Made by a program: the position numbers and the translations under genes. Shown piece by piece: positions 32,297 to 42,930 of a DNA stretch of 64,000 bases. The stretch comes from Aphrocallistes beatrix (taxonomy: Eukaryota; Porifera; Hexactinellida; Sceptrulophora; Aphrocallistidae), in assembly GCA_963281255.1 (NCBI GenBank), contig OY725503.1, forward strand, positions 992,001-1,056,000, in the 5' to 3' direction. Positions within the stretch are counted from its first letter, which is position 1. Every line of letters begins with the position of its first letter. A model generated the notes under the pieces. The model worked only from the letters and a program-made list of their open reading frames with translations, searched no databases and was not told the DNA's origin.

Positions 32297-33289
32297 GTAA
32301 CAACTAAGTTAGTACAGCTATTAGCCAAAGACTGTAGACACAGGTGTGAGGTGGTCCAGTTAGGACTAAAAAGTGGTCAGGTTGAAACTAGTCTGAAAAA
32401 TGGTCCTTTTTGAGGCTAAATTTGTCAAAAGTGATTAGGTTGAAACCGGACCGGTGGCTAGCCCTGTATCCTAGTTTGAACATATCTACTATAACAGTTG
32501 TTTCCCTAAGGAATTTAGAATAAAGGGCGTTTAAATGTTACATTTTATTCGATGCGATTTAACAAAAGCAAGTTATTGAAATCTAATAACATTTCACCTA
32601 AAGTATTTTAGGTATTGAGGAATCTGATAGTAACCACTATGAAAGGTGTTTTTCTCCAATTGTCCACTCATGGAAAAGGCTACAAAGATGAAAATTATAA
32701 CAGTGACAATTAAATAGGTTGTTAATAATAGTGTTTTTTACAAATTACAATTACCCAAGAGCCGAGAGATCAAGCTCGACTATTTCGATTAATTAAGGGT
32801 ATTGAAGAAAGCGAAGAAAAATAAAATTTGCCAATGGACCAAGAAAGATAGCAAATTTGGCTGTACTTGCTATCGAAAGGGTTGTGGATAATAGACTTGG
32901 ATAGAGTCGTTGACATTTTTGGACAAAAAAATAAGTATACAGCGAGAAGTAGACAAAGTTTAATTATTAAATGCTTTTCGTATTCATCATCATGTATAAA
33001 ATATAGTAGAAAATGCAAGTAGATTAATCTAAAAAAACAAAAGATACTTGTAACTCGTGGAAAAAGTGGGAATCCCTAAATTGCCTTTTTAGCATTTTTA
33101 GCAGGGGTTGTTGTACTAATTTATAAGTATATAATATTAAAAATGATCCATCAAACCAATAAACCCATTCTTAATAACACTGAATATTTCCGGTTGAAAA
33201 TTCTTCAAAAATTAGACGTGAACTTAGAATCAAATCGTAGTTAAGTGCTCTATTTTAACTGGAATAATTAAAAGTTTGATATCCATAAC
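32297..33289. repeat. Intergenic, includes a duplication shared with 48368-48660
   Basis: About 32495-32830 matches 48368-48660 in the same orientation, beginning near 'tttccctaaggaatttagaa'. 'gagccgagagatcaagctcga' (about 32759) is also similar to 40028. No gene recognised. Confidence 0.55.
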
Positions 33290-33500
33290 AAATTTTCATA
33301 ACAGAAATAGACATCGTATATTAATAACTAAACTAGTCAACAAAAATATAATAATCTCGTCTCACCAATTATCTCACAAGTAATGAATGCATCCTATAAT
33401 AACACCTTTTTAAAACGAAAATAAACATAGCATATTACTAACTAAACTAGTCAACAAAAATATAATAATCTCTCTATCTTACAAATAATGAACATATGAA
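33290..33500. repeat. Tandem duplication of about 113 bp in the 3' flank of the GPCR gene
   Basis: 'actaaactagtcaacaaaaa' followed by 'tataataatctc' occurs near 33327 and near 33440. Probably 3' UTR or just beyond. Confidence 0.6.
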
Positions 33501-33517
33501 GTTATTGTGGAGATTTC

Positions 33518-36500
33518 TCACAGAATTACATACGTTGGCTCTTTTTTAAGCATGTTCTGATCCACGTCGAGTTCTATGGTTTTGTCTGCGGCAATTCCTA
33601 ATTCTTCGTCCCCGGTAGGAGAACGGTTTGAGTAGATCTCATTTTTTCGTTCGCTTTTCTCCACAAGTTCAATGTCTTGCGTATCTGTAAAGGTGCGGCC
33701 GGTCCTTTTTGACGCATTTACACTGTCTGAGGTAGCTTGTACGGGTTTTGGCGCATCATTTCCGCATATTTTACCGCTGAGTGTTGTACGTACGGCTGCA
33801 TTCTGTATAGTAAATGCCAAAAAGAAGACAACACCAGATGGGCCAATAAGAATTAAGAAAATCCATTTAATAATGACAGTAGACAGGCTTATAGCAGTCA
33901 ATATGAAATCGAGAAGTATGACAATCCAAGGAATTCCGAGAATTGGGAGGAGAATACAGGCAGCTATTAGAGGTGGTTTTATTGCAGCGAAATTGGGTTT
34001 CTTATCATTTCCTGATTTTCTGATGGAAAGTTGTATTATTCTTACGACGGCGATAAAAAGACCGATTGAGTTAAGAACGATGATAGCGATAATAGGTCCA
34101 ATTAACGACCAGATATAGCCAAGAGACAAGAAGCAATTTTCATCTATTCTCACATAATTTCCCTTCACCAGTCCAACAACCATCGTAGCTATAACAATAG
34201 GAATAGGGAGAATCCATGCCAATACGAACAAAGGCCAGAAAACATTTTTCCTTTTCAATACGCCTAGAGTCATCAAGTATGATATGTAGATGGCGATGCA
34301 CATTCCCCAGGTGAATACTGACAACCAAAAGTAGTGAATAGTTAGTGTTGCGATCACACAAAGTGTTTGATTCAGTGCTCCAAGATTGATTCCAAATATG
34401 AAGCTGGAAAACGCAAGGGTTAGTGCTAGCACATAATTGAAATACATTCGATTCATTTCCACATCGAAAAAGCGTCTTCCACTCAGAATGAAGAGTATCA
34501 GAGAGATGAGAAGAGCGATGAGAGAAAGAGAGAGTAGGATGTAACTAACTATCCTTAATGATCGAGTCTCCACTTCGATATCAGTTCTGGAGAAAGTAGG
34601 AGCAGGCGTAATATTTAGAAATATCGGGGGTGTGGATTGTAGTGAAGTTGGAATTAAGGAGGAGGTTGATGATATAGGAGTGGAAGTAGACACGATGGAG
34701 GATGAAATAGTAACTGCTGGAGTTGCTACTATGACAGAGCTATTAGATGTAGCTACAGATGGGGCTATAAGAGATGAAGTCGATGGTGAGGAAGATTGAA
34801 TGCTAGAAACTGGTGGAGTTGCTGGTATACTAGAGGTATCAGATGTAACTGCAAAAGATGAAGTTGTGAATAAAGAAGTTGATGGTATAGGAGAGAAGGA
34901 AGATAGAATGGAGGATGAGGGGATAACTACTGGGGTTGCTGCTATGACAGAACTATCGGGTGTAGCTACAAGGGATGGAGTTGATGGTATAGGAGTGGGA
35001 ACGGGAGATAAAATAGAGGATGAGACAGAAACTGTTGAAGTTGCTACTACAGAACTGTCCGATATTCCTACAAGAGATGGGGTTGGAGAAATGAATGAGG
35101 AAGTTGATGATATAGGAGTGAAGGAAGATTGGATGCTGGATGTGACAGTATTTGCTGTAGTCGACACTATAACAGAAATATCAGATGCGAGAGATGAGGT
35201 TATAAGTGATGGAGTTAATGATATGGGAGTGGAGAAGGAAGATTGGATACTAGAAACTGATAGGGTTGGTGTTATACTAGAAGTATCTGCTGTAACAGCT
35301 AAAGAAGTCGTGAATAAGGAATCAGATAGTATTGTAGAGAAGGAGGATAGAATGGAGGATGTGGGGATGACTCCTGGAGTTTCTGCTAGAACAGAACTGT
35401 CCGATATTAATACAAGAGATGGGGTTGGAGAAATGAATGAGGAAGTTGAAGGTATAGGAGTGAAGGAAGATTGAATGCTGGATGAGGCAGTGTTTGCTGT
35501 AGTCGACACAATAACAGAAATATCAGATTTAGTCTCAAGAGATGAGGTTGTAAGTGATGGAGTTGATGGCATAGGAGTGGAGAAGGAAAATAAAATGGTA
35601 GATGAAGCAATAACTTCAGAGGTTGTTATCGGAATAGAACTGTCAGATGTTACTACAAGAGTTGAAGTTGTGAATAAAGAAGTTGCTGGGATAGGAATGG
35701 GGAAGGAAGATAGAATGGAGGATGAGACAGAAACTGTTGAAGCTGTTGTTATAACAGAACTATCAGATATTCCTACAAGAGATGGAGTTGGAGAAATGAA
35801 CGAGGAAGTTGATGGTATAAAAGTGGCGGAGGAAGATAAAATGGTAGATGAAATAGTGGGCATTGGAGTTTCCACCAAGATAGGACTGTCAGATGGAGCT
35901 ACAAGAGATAGAGTTGATGATATAAGCGTGGGGAAGGGGGATAAATTAGAGGATGAGACATAAATTGTTGAAGTTGCTACTGTAGCAGAAATATCAGATG
36001 CTACTACTAGAGATGGAGTTGGAGAAATGAACGAAGTTGATGGTATCGAAGTGGAAGAGGAAGATGAAACGGTAGACGAAACAGTAACTGCTAGAGTTGC
36101 CACTATAACAGAGCTATCGGATGCTACTACAAGAGATGGGACTGTAAGTGGTGAAGTTGATGGTACAGGAGCGAAGATGGAAGATTGAATGCTAGAAACT
36201 GATGGAGTTGCTGTTATACTAGAGGTATCAGCTGTAACTGTAAAAGATGAAGTTGTGAATAAAGAAGTTGATTGTATAGGAGAGAAGGAAGATAGAATGG
36301 AGGGTGAGGGAATAACTACCGGGGTTGTTGCTATAACAGAACTTTCAAGAAATGAGTTTGAAGAAATGAATGAGGAAATTGATGGTGTAGGAGTGGAGAA
36401 GGAAGATAAAATTGTAGATGAGACAGTAACTGCTGGAGTTGCTGCTATGAGAGAGCTATCAGATGTAGCTATAAGAGACGGGGTTGGAGAAATGAATGAG

Positions 36501-38515
36501 GAAGTTGATGTTATAGGAGTGGAGAAGGAAGATTGAATAGTAGACGAGACAGTAACTGTTGGAACTAAGAAAGAACTATTTGATGCTACAAGAGATGAAG
36601 TTGTAAGTGAAGAAGTTGATAGTATAGGAGTGGGAAGGAGAGATGAAATGGTAGATGAAGCAATAACTTCAGAGGTTGTTATCGGAATAGAACTGTCAGA
36701 TGTTGCTATAAGAGTTGAAGTTGTGGATAAAGAAGTTGATGGTATAGGAATGGGGAAGGAAGATAGAGCGGAGGATGGGACAGAAACTGTTGAAGCTGTT
36801 GTTATAACAGAACTATCAGATATTCCTACAAGAGATGGAGTTAGAGAAATGAACGAGGAAGTTGATGGTATAAAAGTGGCGGAGGAAGATAAAATGGTAG
36901 ATGAAATAGTGGGCATTGGAGTTTCCACTAAGATAGAACTGTCAGATGGAGCTACAAGAGATAGAGTTGATGGTATAAGCGTGGGGAAGGGGGATACATT
37001 AGAGGATGAGACAGAAGCTGTTGAAGTTGCTACTGTAGCAGAAATATCAGATGCCACTACTAGAGATGGAGTTGGAGAAATGAACGAGGAAGTTGACTGT
37101 ATAGAAGTGGAAGAGGAAGATGAAATGGTAGACGAAACAGTAACTGCTAGAGTTGCCACTATAACAGAGCTATCGGATGCTACTACAAGAGATGGGACTG
37201 TTAATGGTGAAGTTGATGGTACAGGAGCGAAGATGGAAGATTGAATGCTAGAAACTGATGGAGTTGCTGTTATACTAGAGGTATCAGCTGTAACTGTAAA
37301 AGATGAAGTTGTGAATAAAGAAGTTGATTGTATAGGAGAGAAGGAAGATAGAATGGAGGGTGAGGGAATAACTACCGGGGTTGTTGCTATAACAGAACTT
37401 TCAAGAAATGAGTTTGAAGAAATGAATGAGGAAATTGATGGTGTAGGAGTAGAGAAGGAAGATAAAATTGTAGATGAAACAGTAACTGCTGGAGTTGCTG
37501 CTATGAGAGAGCTATCAGATGTAGCTATAAGTGACGGGGTTGGAGAAATGAATGAGGAAGTTGATGGTATAGGAGTGGAGAAGGAAGATTGAATAGTAGA
37601 CGAGACAGTAACTGTTGGAACTAAGAAAGAACTATTTGATGCTACAAGAGATGAAGTTGTGAGTGAAGGAGTTGATAGTATAGGAGTGGGGAGGAGAGAT
37701 AAAATGGTAGATAAAGCAATAAATCCAGAGGTTGTTATCGGAATAGAACTGTCAGATGTTGCTATAAGAGTTGAAGTTGTGAATAAAGAAGTTGCTGGTA
37801 TAGGAATGGGGAAGGAAGATAGAGCAGAGGATGAGACAGAAACTGTTGAAGCTGTTGCTATAACAGAACTATCAGATATTCCTACAAGAGATGGAGTTGG
37901 AGAAATGAACGAGGAAGTTGACTGTATAGAAGCGGAAAAGGAAGATAAAATGGAATTTTCTTGACAAGTTCCTTGAGAATTACCTTGACAATTTCCATTA
38001 GAATTCCCTTGACAATTTCCATTAGAATTATCTTGACAATTTCCATTAGAATTTCCTTGACAATTTCCATTAGAATTATCTTGACAATTTCCATTAGAAT
38101 TTCCTTGACAATTTCCATTAGAATTTCCTTGACAATTTCCATTAGAATTATCTTGACAATTTCCATTAGAATTTCCTTGACAATTTCCATTAGAATTATC
38201 TTGACAATTTCCATTAGAATTATCTTGACAATTTCCATTAGAATTTTCTTGACAATTTCCATTAGAATTCCCTTGACAATTTCCATTAGAATTATCTTGA
38301 CAATTTCCATTAGAATTATCTTGACAATTTCCTTGAGAATTTCCATTAGAATTTCCATTAGAATTTCCTTGAGAATTCCCTTGATCTGATCGAACTTTAC
38401 ATTGATTACATATCATACAAATTAAAATACATAAAATCATCAATTTAATAATTTCCAAATGATTCATGCTCAAAAGTTTGAAATTTCTAAATGCTATTAA
38501 CGATGACATTTTCAT
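33518..38515 (-). CDS. Adhesion-type GPCR with a mucin-like Ser/Thr stalk and an Asn/Cys octapeptide repeat
   Basis: One uninterrupted exon encodes 1,665 residues. A hydrophobic signal (about 20-37) is followed by about 14 copies of NGNCQxNS (about residues 45-190), each carrying one Cys, then about 1,100 residues of Ser/Thr/Pro-rich repeats and a seven-helix domain (about 1320-1572). The helices fit class B2: Cys at the top of helix 3 (NQTLCVIATL) and in the second extracellular loop (DENCFLSLGYIW) for the canonical disulfide, FWPLFVLAWILP in helix 4, ILLPILGIPW in helix 6 and GPSGVVFFLAF in helix 7. A roughly 90-residue tail ends in TYVIL. No GAIN domain or GPS cleavage motif is visible, so a tethered-agonist mechanism is not supported. 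The stalk contains coding duplications of about 1,056 bp. The ligand is unknown. Confidence 0.85.
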   Translation of the reverse strand: MKMSSLIAFRNFKLLSMNHLEIIKLMILCILICMICNQCKVRSDQGNSQGNSNGNSNGNSQGNCQDNSNGNCQDNSNGNCQGNSNGNCQENSNGNCQDNSNGNCQDNSNGNCQGNSNGNCQDNSNGNCQGNSNGNCQGNSNGNCQDNSNGNCQGNSNGNCQDNSNGNCQGNSNGNCQGNSQGTCQENSILSSFSASIQSTSSFISPTPSLVGISDSSVIATASTVSVSSSALSSFPIPIPATSLFTTSTLIATSDSSIPITTSGFIALSTILSLLPTPILSTPSLTTSSLVASNSSFLVPTVTVSSTIQSSFSTPIPSTSSFISPTPSLIATSDSSLIAATPAVTVSSTILSSFSTPTPSISSFISSNSFLESSVIATTPVVIPSPSILSSFSPIQSTSLFTTSSFTVTADTSSITATPSVSSIQSSIFAPVPSTSPLTVPSLVVASDSSVIVATLAVTVSSTISSSSSTSIQSTSSFISPTPSLVVASDISATVATSTASVSSSNVSPFPTLIPSTLSLVAPSDSSILVETPMPTISSTILSSSATFIPSTSSFISLTPSLVGISDSSVITTASTVSVPSSALSSFPIPIPSTSLSTTSTLIATSDSSIPITTSEVIASSTISSLLPTPILSTSSLTTSSLVASNSSFLVPTVTVSSTIQSSFSTPITSTSSFISPTPSLIATSDSSLIAATPAVTVSSTILSSFSTPTPSISSFISSNSFLESSVIATTPVVIPSPSILSSFSPIQSTSLFTTSSFTVTADTSSITATPSVSSIQSSIFAPVPSTSPLTVPSLVVASDSSVIVATLAVTVSSTVSSSSSTSIPSTSFISPTPSLVVASDISATVATSTIYVSSSNLSPFPTLISSTLSLVAPSDSPILVETPMPTISSTILSSSATFIPSTSSFISPTPSLVGISDSSVITTASTVSVSSSILSSFPIPIPATSLFTTSTLVVTSDSSIPITTSEVIASSTILFSFSTPMPSTPSLTTSSLETKSDISVIVSTTANTASSSIQSSFTPIPSTSSFISPTPSLVLISDSSVLAETPGVIPTSSILSSFSTILSDSLFTTSLAVTADTSSITPTLSVSSIQSSFSTPISLTPSLITSSLASDISVIVSTTANTVTSSIQSSFTPISSTSSFISPTPSLVGISDSSVVATSTVSVSSSILSPVPTPIPSTPSLVATPDSSVIAATPVVIPSSSILSSFSPIPSTSLFTTSSFAVTSDTSSIPATPPVSSIQSSSPSTSSLIAPSVATSNSSVIVATPAVTISSSIVSTSTPISSTSSLIPTSLQSTPPIFLNITPAPTFSRTDIEVETRSLRIVSYILLSLSLIALLISLILFILSGRRFFDVEMNRMYFNYVLALTLAFSSFIFGINLGALNQTLCVIATLTIHYFWLSVFTWGMCIAIYISYLMTLGVLKRKNVFWPLFVLAWILPIPIVIATMVVGLVKGNYVRIDENCFLSLGYIWSLIGPIIAIIVLNSIGLFIAVVRIIQLSIRKSGNDKKPNFAAIKPPLIAACILLPILGIPWIVILLDFILTAISLSTVIIKWIFLILIGPSGVVFFLAFTIQNAAVRTTLSGKICGNDAPKPVQATSDSVNASKRTGRTFTDTQDIELVEKSERKNEIYSNRSPTGDEELGIAADKTIELDVDQNMLKKEPTYVIL
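35590..37960 (-). repeat. Coding tandem duplication with period about 1,053-1,056 bp in the GPCR stalk
   Basis: Landmarks repeat at about 35621, 36674 and 37730. 36189-36536 and 37245-37592 are nearly identical at a 1,056-bp offset. The period is a multiple of three, so the frame is kept (about 352 residues per unit). There are at least two full copies. Confidence 0.85.
37966..38390 (-). repeat. 24-bp coding minisatellite (NGNCQxNS repeat)
   Basis: Plus-strand unit 'ttgacaatttccattagaat' plus four variable bases, repeated about 14 times with degenerate copies at both ends. Variation is confined mostly to the codon for Asp, Gly or Glu. Confidence 0.9.
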
Positions 38516-38983
38516 TTATATATCCCTTTATTCCCCCCATTATTAGGTTGCTGCATATAACTATACCTTAAGTAGTCCTATTCTAGTCTAATTTTAAGTT
38601 AATTTTACTGAATGCATAAGTAACAATTTAGAGTTACGTTGGAAACAGATTAAATGCAGTTAGATATGCCCTGCATGAAGCTTAACTTTCATGTTTTACG
38701 TTTTGAACTTACTGTGTGTTAAGTAGACCATTACAGACTTGTTAGTTTGAAGATAACTACTAGTAGGTACACCTTTTAAATACCCTGTATATGAATTTAC
38801 CTAAAATAGCTCCGGCTACGAATTCCGATAAAACCACTGGATCGTTGTCGGCGTGTAAAACTATCTCTGTTTACAGATTTCATTATAGACTTTTCAATAA
38901 ATTATGACAAACAAATGGACAACAATTATGTTTTAGTTAATAGCATGGAAGACATATTCCAGCGAAGATCGTTTAGCTAAACC
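38516..38983. promoter_or_regulatory. Upstream region of the GPCR gene
   Basis: About 470 bp of AT-rich sequence before the ATG with no clear core promoter motif. Assigned by position only. Confidence 0.25.
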
Positions 38984-39344
38984 CAAGGCTGGATTCGGTT
39001 AACCGGCTAACCGCCGTCAATCACGGTTAACGTTTAAGAAAATTTTGGATCGGTTAGCCGATCTGCTTTATTTTCTAAATATTTTGACTAATTTCATTGT
39101 TTTTCAATGAAGATTCATGAATATTACTTCTAAAATTTTGACATTACAATATTATTACAATTTTTCTAACAAAATAGTATATTTCGAGACCACTGAATAT
39201 TGTAAATTTTTCAATATCAGGTTAAATATTAGTCGACAAATCCATATTTATACTAATTAATATTGAAATCGGTTAACCGGTTAACCGCCCTGGAGGAAAC
39301 CAAAATAACCGATCCCGAATATCGGTTAACCAACCCCAGCCCTG
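38984..39344. mobile_element. hAT-like non-autonomous element of 361 bp with 7-bp flanking duplication
   Basis: Ends CAAGGCTGGATTCGGTTAACCG and, reversed, CAGGGCTGGGGTTGGTTAAC are similar. The interior is rich in GGTTAACC palindromes. Flanks share CTAAACC (38977-38983, 39345-39351). hAT elements normally duplicate 8 bp, so one position may have changed. Confidence 0.65.
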
Positions 39345-40812
39345 CTAAACCTTTACTGGGGGTGAAGTAATCTGATATACAATCCATGTAATAAAAAGTA
39401 CATAAATTGTAACTTACTTAAATAGAAGAGACTGTTGTGATATATAAACTGATCAGTGATCACTGCTTCATGTCCACTAAAGATGTTCACCAAAATTTAA
39501 TTCTCCTTTCTCTTCAGTTTAGAAATCGTTTATGTACATATGTTTATTAGTACTATCGTACTTTTCATTACAATCGTCAGGGCCGCCGAGAAAATTAAAA
39601 AGACCCGGGGCAGCACGTATCGATGGGATCCATCAAATTCATAGATGATTTTGGATACCAAAGTAATAACTGAATGTTGACAAACAGAATTCTACGTATA
39701 TAAATAATGATAACGTTATTTAATTATCTCAAAACCACTGGATTTGGCTCAAGAATCCCTAGATTCAGTGTAATATCCGGGATCCCAGTATGGAGGGAAC
39801 TATGCTTGACTTCGTGAGGGTTTCGCCAGAGAATTAGCGAGAATAGCAATCTGCGAACGGCGAGACAAAAGGAAACCGGGGTTTTGCGAGAATCACATTT
39901 AATTGTTGGTACTATTATCATTAGAATGATCTACCTTTTTAAAATGCATTTCATTACCAACGCTGGAATGTGGCAACATTCTATGAAGAAATCCAAAGTG
40001 TCCTCAAACTGGCTCTGAAAATGCCAAGAGCCGGTAGATCAAGCTCGATTATTAAAGATTATTAGTAAAACGAGGGGAAGTGGAAATTGGTCGACATAGT
40101 ACATGTCAAGTGTACTATACATGTTGTCCTGATTCGTAAATGGCATACAGCTTCCAATGAGCAAGTTCTCTAAAATAATTGAAAAATCTGGGTCTGATAT
40201 GGTACCACTTTACAGGGTGCATGTTGCGTGAAATTCTGAGGCGTTTATATAACAGGAACCATGGATGTACAACTTCCGTGAAATTTTGAGGCACTGCGTG
40301 AAATTTTGAGACATTCGCTTAGAATCATTAGCTCTGATCTAATACTATGCAACTTGTAGTTCCTATTACAGAATGATATTTCACAAAACATGATGATTTT
40401 GTTCTATTTTGATTCTAAATCCTATTCTATTTCTAGGATCACCGTATACATGTTAACCAGAGTGGTCAAACTTAGTTAAAGGTTCACGAGTTAAGAAAAT
40501 GCGTCAAGTAGTTGCAGACTAGATAAGAAGGATAATCCATGAATGTTAAACAGATACGTATCCTTCATAAATTGTATTTTTAAACAGTTTGAACTAGAAA
40601 TTTTGAAAAAAATACAATTACAATTAGAGATAAATTAACTATGGAATATAATATGATAGGCTTAGACAATTACTAGCAAAAGTGATTGTCTCTAGTATGG
40701 TAGTAAGAGCGTAGAAAATAACTGGAACAAGACTCTCACTCGTATGCTTTTTCTCCTGTATGAATTTTTATATATGAATCTTAAGTTGTACTCGATGACC
40801 GAATGATTTCTA
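39345..40812. other. Intergenic and 3' flank of a zinc-finger gene
   Basis: A hAT-like fragment ('cagggccgccgag') is at about 39580-39620. About 40028-40130 resembles sequence at 48620-48740, and the zinc-finger 3' flanks near 40500-40735 resemble 48900-49260, so zinc-finger genes were duplicated with their downstream flanks. 40735-40812 holds a decayed last finger with two stop codons. Confidence 0.5.
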
Positions 40813-41754
40813 TCAAGTAGAACACTTATAGGTATGAGTGTGATGTTTAAGATGGCTAAGCTGAGTGAACGACTTGGAACAAAAGACACATTTGTGAGGT
40901 TTTTCTCCAGTATGGATAAGTGTGTGCAGCTTAAGAGTGTCTGTTCTAGCAAAATAGTTGGAACAAATTGAACATTTGTAAGGCTTCTCTCCTGTGTGAG
41001 TGCGAGTGTGAATCTTTAGGATCGTAGATAATGAAAAACATTTAGAACATAGATGGCATTTATAAGGCTTCTCTCCCGTATGAGTATGGATGTGATTTTT
41101 AAGATGGTTTTGCTGAGTGAACGACTTGGAGCAAATGACACATTTGTGAGGTTTTTCTCCAGTATGGGTAAGTGTGTGCAGCTTAAGAGTTTCGTTCCTA
41201 GAAAAATATTTGGAACAAGTTGAACATTTGTAAGGTTTCCCTCCTGTGTGAGTCATGGCGTGAGTCTTAAGGCTTGACACTCGGGAGAATGATTTGGGAC
41301 ATAGGGAACATTCGTAGGGTGTCTCTCCGGTATGGGTACGAGTGTGAACTTTAAGGCTTGAAGATCTAGTAAAGGATTTAGAACACACTGAACATTTATA
41401 TCGCCTTTCTCCTGTTTGAGGGCCGTTGTTTTTCTTTAGAAGTGATGAATTAGGATACTTTTTGCTAAATCTCTCAGAAAGATTCCCACTCAATTGTGTA
41501 CCCTTCTCTTCTCTTTGATTATTCATAAAACGAAGTGAACGTATAAGTGAGTGGTCGCTGGATATAATTTGCACAGGAGAATCTCTGATATTATCATTAT
41601 CGTCTTCACTCTGAACATCACATTCTCTACTCGCGATATTTCCCAGATTAAAATGTTGGAACTGAATTTCCTCTTGACTATCTGTAACACTAAAGTATTC
41701 AGATTCATCTTCAGCTGATTCATAACTTGAATCTGAATCTGCACTCTCTCCCAT
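40813..41754 (-). CDS. C2H2 zinc-finger protein ZNF-d, seven fingers
   Basis: 313 residues. The acidic module is intact (SDSSYESAEDESEYFSVTDS, QFQHFNLGNIASREC, DSPVQIIS, RSLRFMNN). A spacer ending TGERRYKC leads into seven C2H2 fingers with good linkers (one GGKP, one GETP). The last finger is followed by HTHTYKCST and a stop. The sequence beyond shows an eighth finger cut by adjacent TGA and TAG codons where its second Cys should be. The broken copy at 49262-50024 shares this degenerate tail, so the truncation predates their separation. A nuclear DNA-binding role is expected from the family. Confidence 0.85.
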   Translation of the reverse strand: MGESADSDSSYESAEDESEYFSVTDSQEEIQFQHFNLGNIASRECDVQSEDDNDNIRDSPVQIISSDHSLIRSLRFMNNQREEKGTQLSGNLSERFSKKYPNSSLLKKNNGPQTGERRYKCSVCSKSFTRSSSLKVHTRTHTGETPYECSLCPKSFSRVSSLKTHAMTHTGGKPYKCSTCSKYFSRNETLKLHTLTHTGEKPHKCVICSKSFTQQNHLKNHIHTHTGEKPYKCHLCSKCFSLSTILKIHTRTHTGEKPYKCSICSNYFARTDTLKLHTLIHTGEKPHKCVFCSKSFTQLSHLKHHTHTYKCST

Positions 41755-41889
41755 TAGATATTCAGCAGAGTGGAACTGTATGGTGTAGGTATAGCATGTA
41801 AGTAGACTATAGATTTGATCTCAGTCTGGCTCAGTCTGTGAAACTTAAACAAGTGGGTTGATTAAAGGAATTTGTATATGCTGTATTTA

Positions 41890-42062
41890 TAATAACAAGC
41901 GCGCTTCGCTTGTTTGCGCTGCACGGCTGGCGGACATTTTGTGGGCGCTTGGGGTCACATTGATTAATTATATGGGAGTAACATCTCTAAATACGTCTGT
42001 CTTATTGTTATAATCGATATCGCACGAAAAATCACCAAATTTGTCAATTTTTTAAATTTTTG
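41890..42062 (+). repeat. E1 fragment with GC hairpin end
   Basis: The hairpin end at about 41894-41962 is partly deleted in its second stem. The body runs to 'attttttaaatttttgaaaa' before the CRE would occur. Confidence 0.65.
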
Positions 42063-42930
42063 AAAAATGTAAGTTGTTCCTACCCACAAAAGGCCTCAAA
42101 TTCGGATACTACGAAAATAGTTACCCTAGAATCGATTTTTTTTCAAAAATCAAATTTTTAATCTTTCAATCCCTCCTAGGCTTCTCCAATACTAAATTGT
42201 GTGTGGTCATTTTCTATCTCCAAAATTCATAATAAAATGTGTTTGCGGGTTCCAGGATAGCACTAAACTGTTCTCTAAGGATGCAAGGGCCAAAGTCGTT
42301 TTTCTTAGGGGCATGCCCCCAGACCTCCTCACATCACAATTTGGACGCTCGCTCGTCGCCCCCCAAATTTGTGGAAAGAAAATGAGAACGTTACGCTTAT
42401 GGATGCAAGGCCCCCCAATTATTCAAACCCAGCTACGCTACTGGTCGCAGAGCTACCGTACACATCGACCAACACTCCCTAAATACTACTCCGGTACTTG
42501 GGAGTCTAACCAGCCTACATTACGCTGACGTTATAATGACGTGACAATAATTATAATTTTGTAGTATTTGCTATATCTCCTGTTTTGGAAATTATTTCAA
42601 GTTCGCTACACACACAGATTGTTCAATTCCCAAAATGACTTGTAGATTCTATGAGTAGCTCTCTAGAATAATGCCAAATATATCGGGAATGGGACTACAA
42701 TAATATATTTAAAATAATTAATATACATGAATAGTTCATATTGGAGTTCACTCCCAATTATTCGCATATAGCTTTATTAGAACTCTGCTTTCTAAAGAGT
42801 GAAATCAAAGATAACTACTAACGATCAGAGTTTCTCTAACGTTGTATTTATGGTAGGCTCTTAAGGTGAATATTGTGTGGAATCTGACATAGATGAGGAG
42901 ACGCTACGATATGCATACGGCTATACTTTG
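42063..42930. other. Unassigned repeat-like sequence and 3' flank of the next zinc-finger gene
   Basis: 42190-42530 has a GC-richer stretch with short frames but no family signature, probably an old transposon. 42770-42930 is shared as 3' flank with the genes ending near 44495 and 51600 ('gctttattagaactctgctt'). Confidence 0.4.

Noticed and set aside
34800-38389. Long plus-strand frames opposite the GPCR stalk, several of 100-220 residues
   Set aside because: They mirror the Ser/Thr codon repeats of the minus-strand gene, repeat with its 1,056-bp and 24-bp periods and show no family motif. They are shadows.
42199-42528. Plus-strand frame of 109 residues
   Set aside because: Low complexity and GC-rich, with transposon-like surroundings and no family similarity that I can see.
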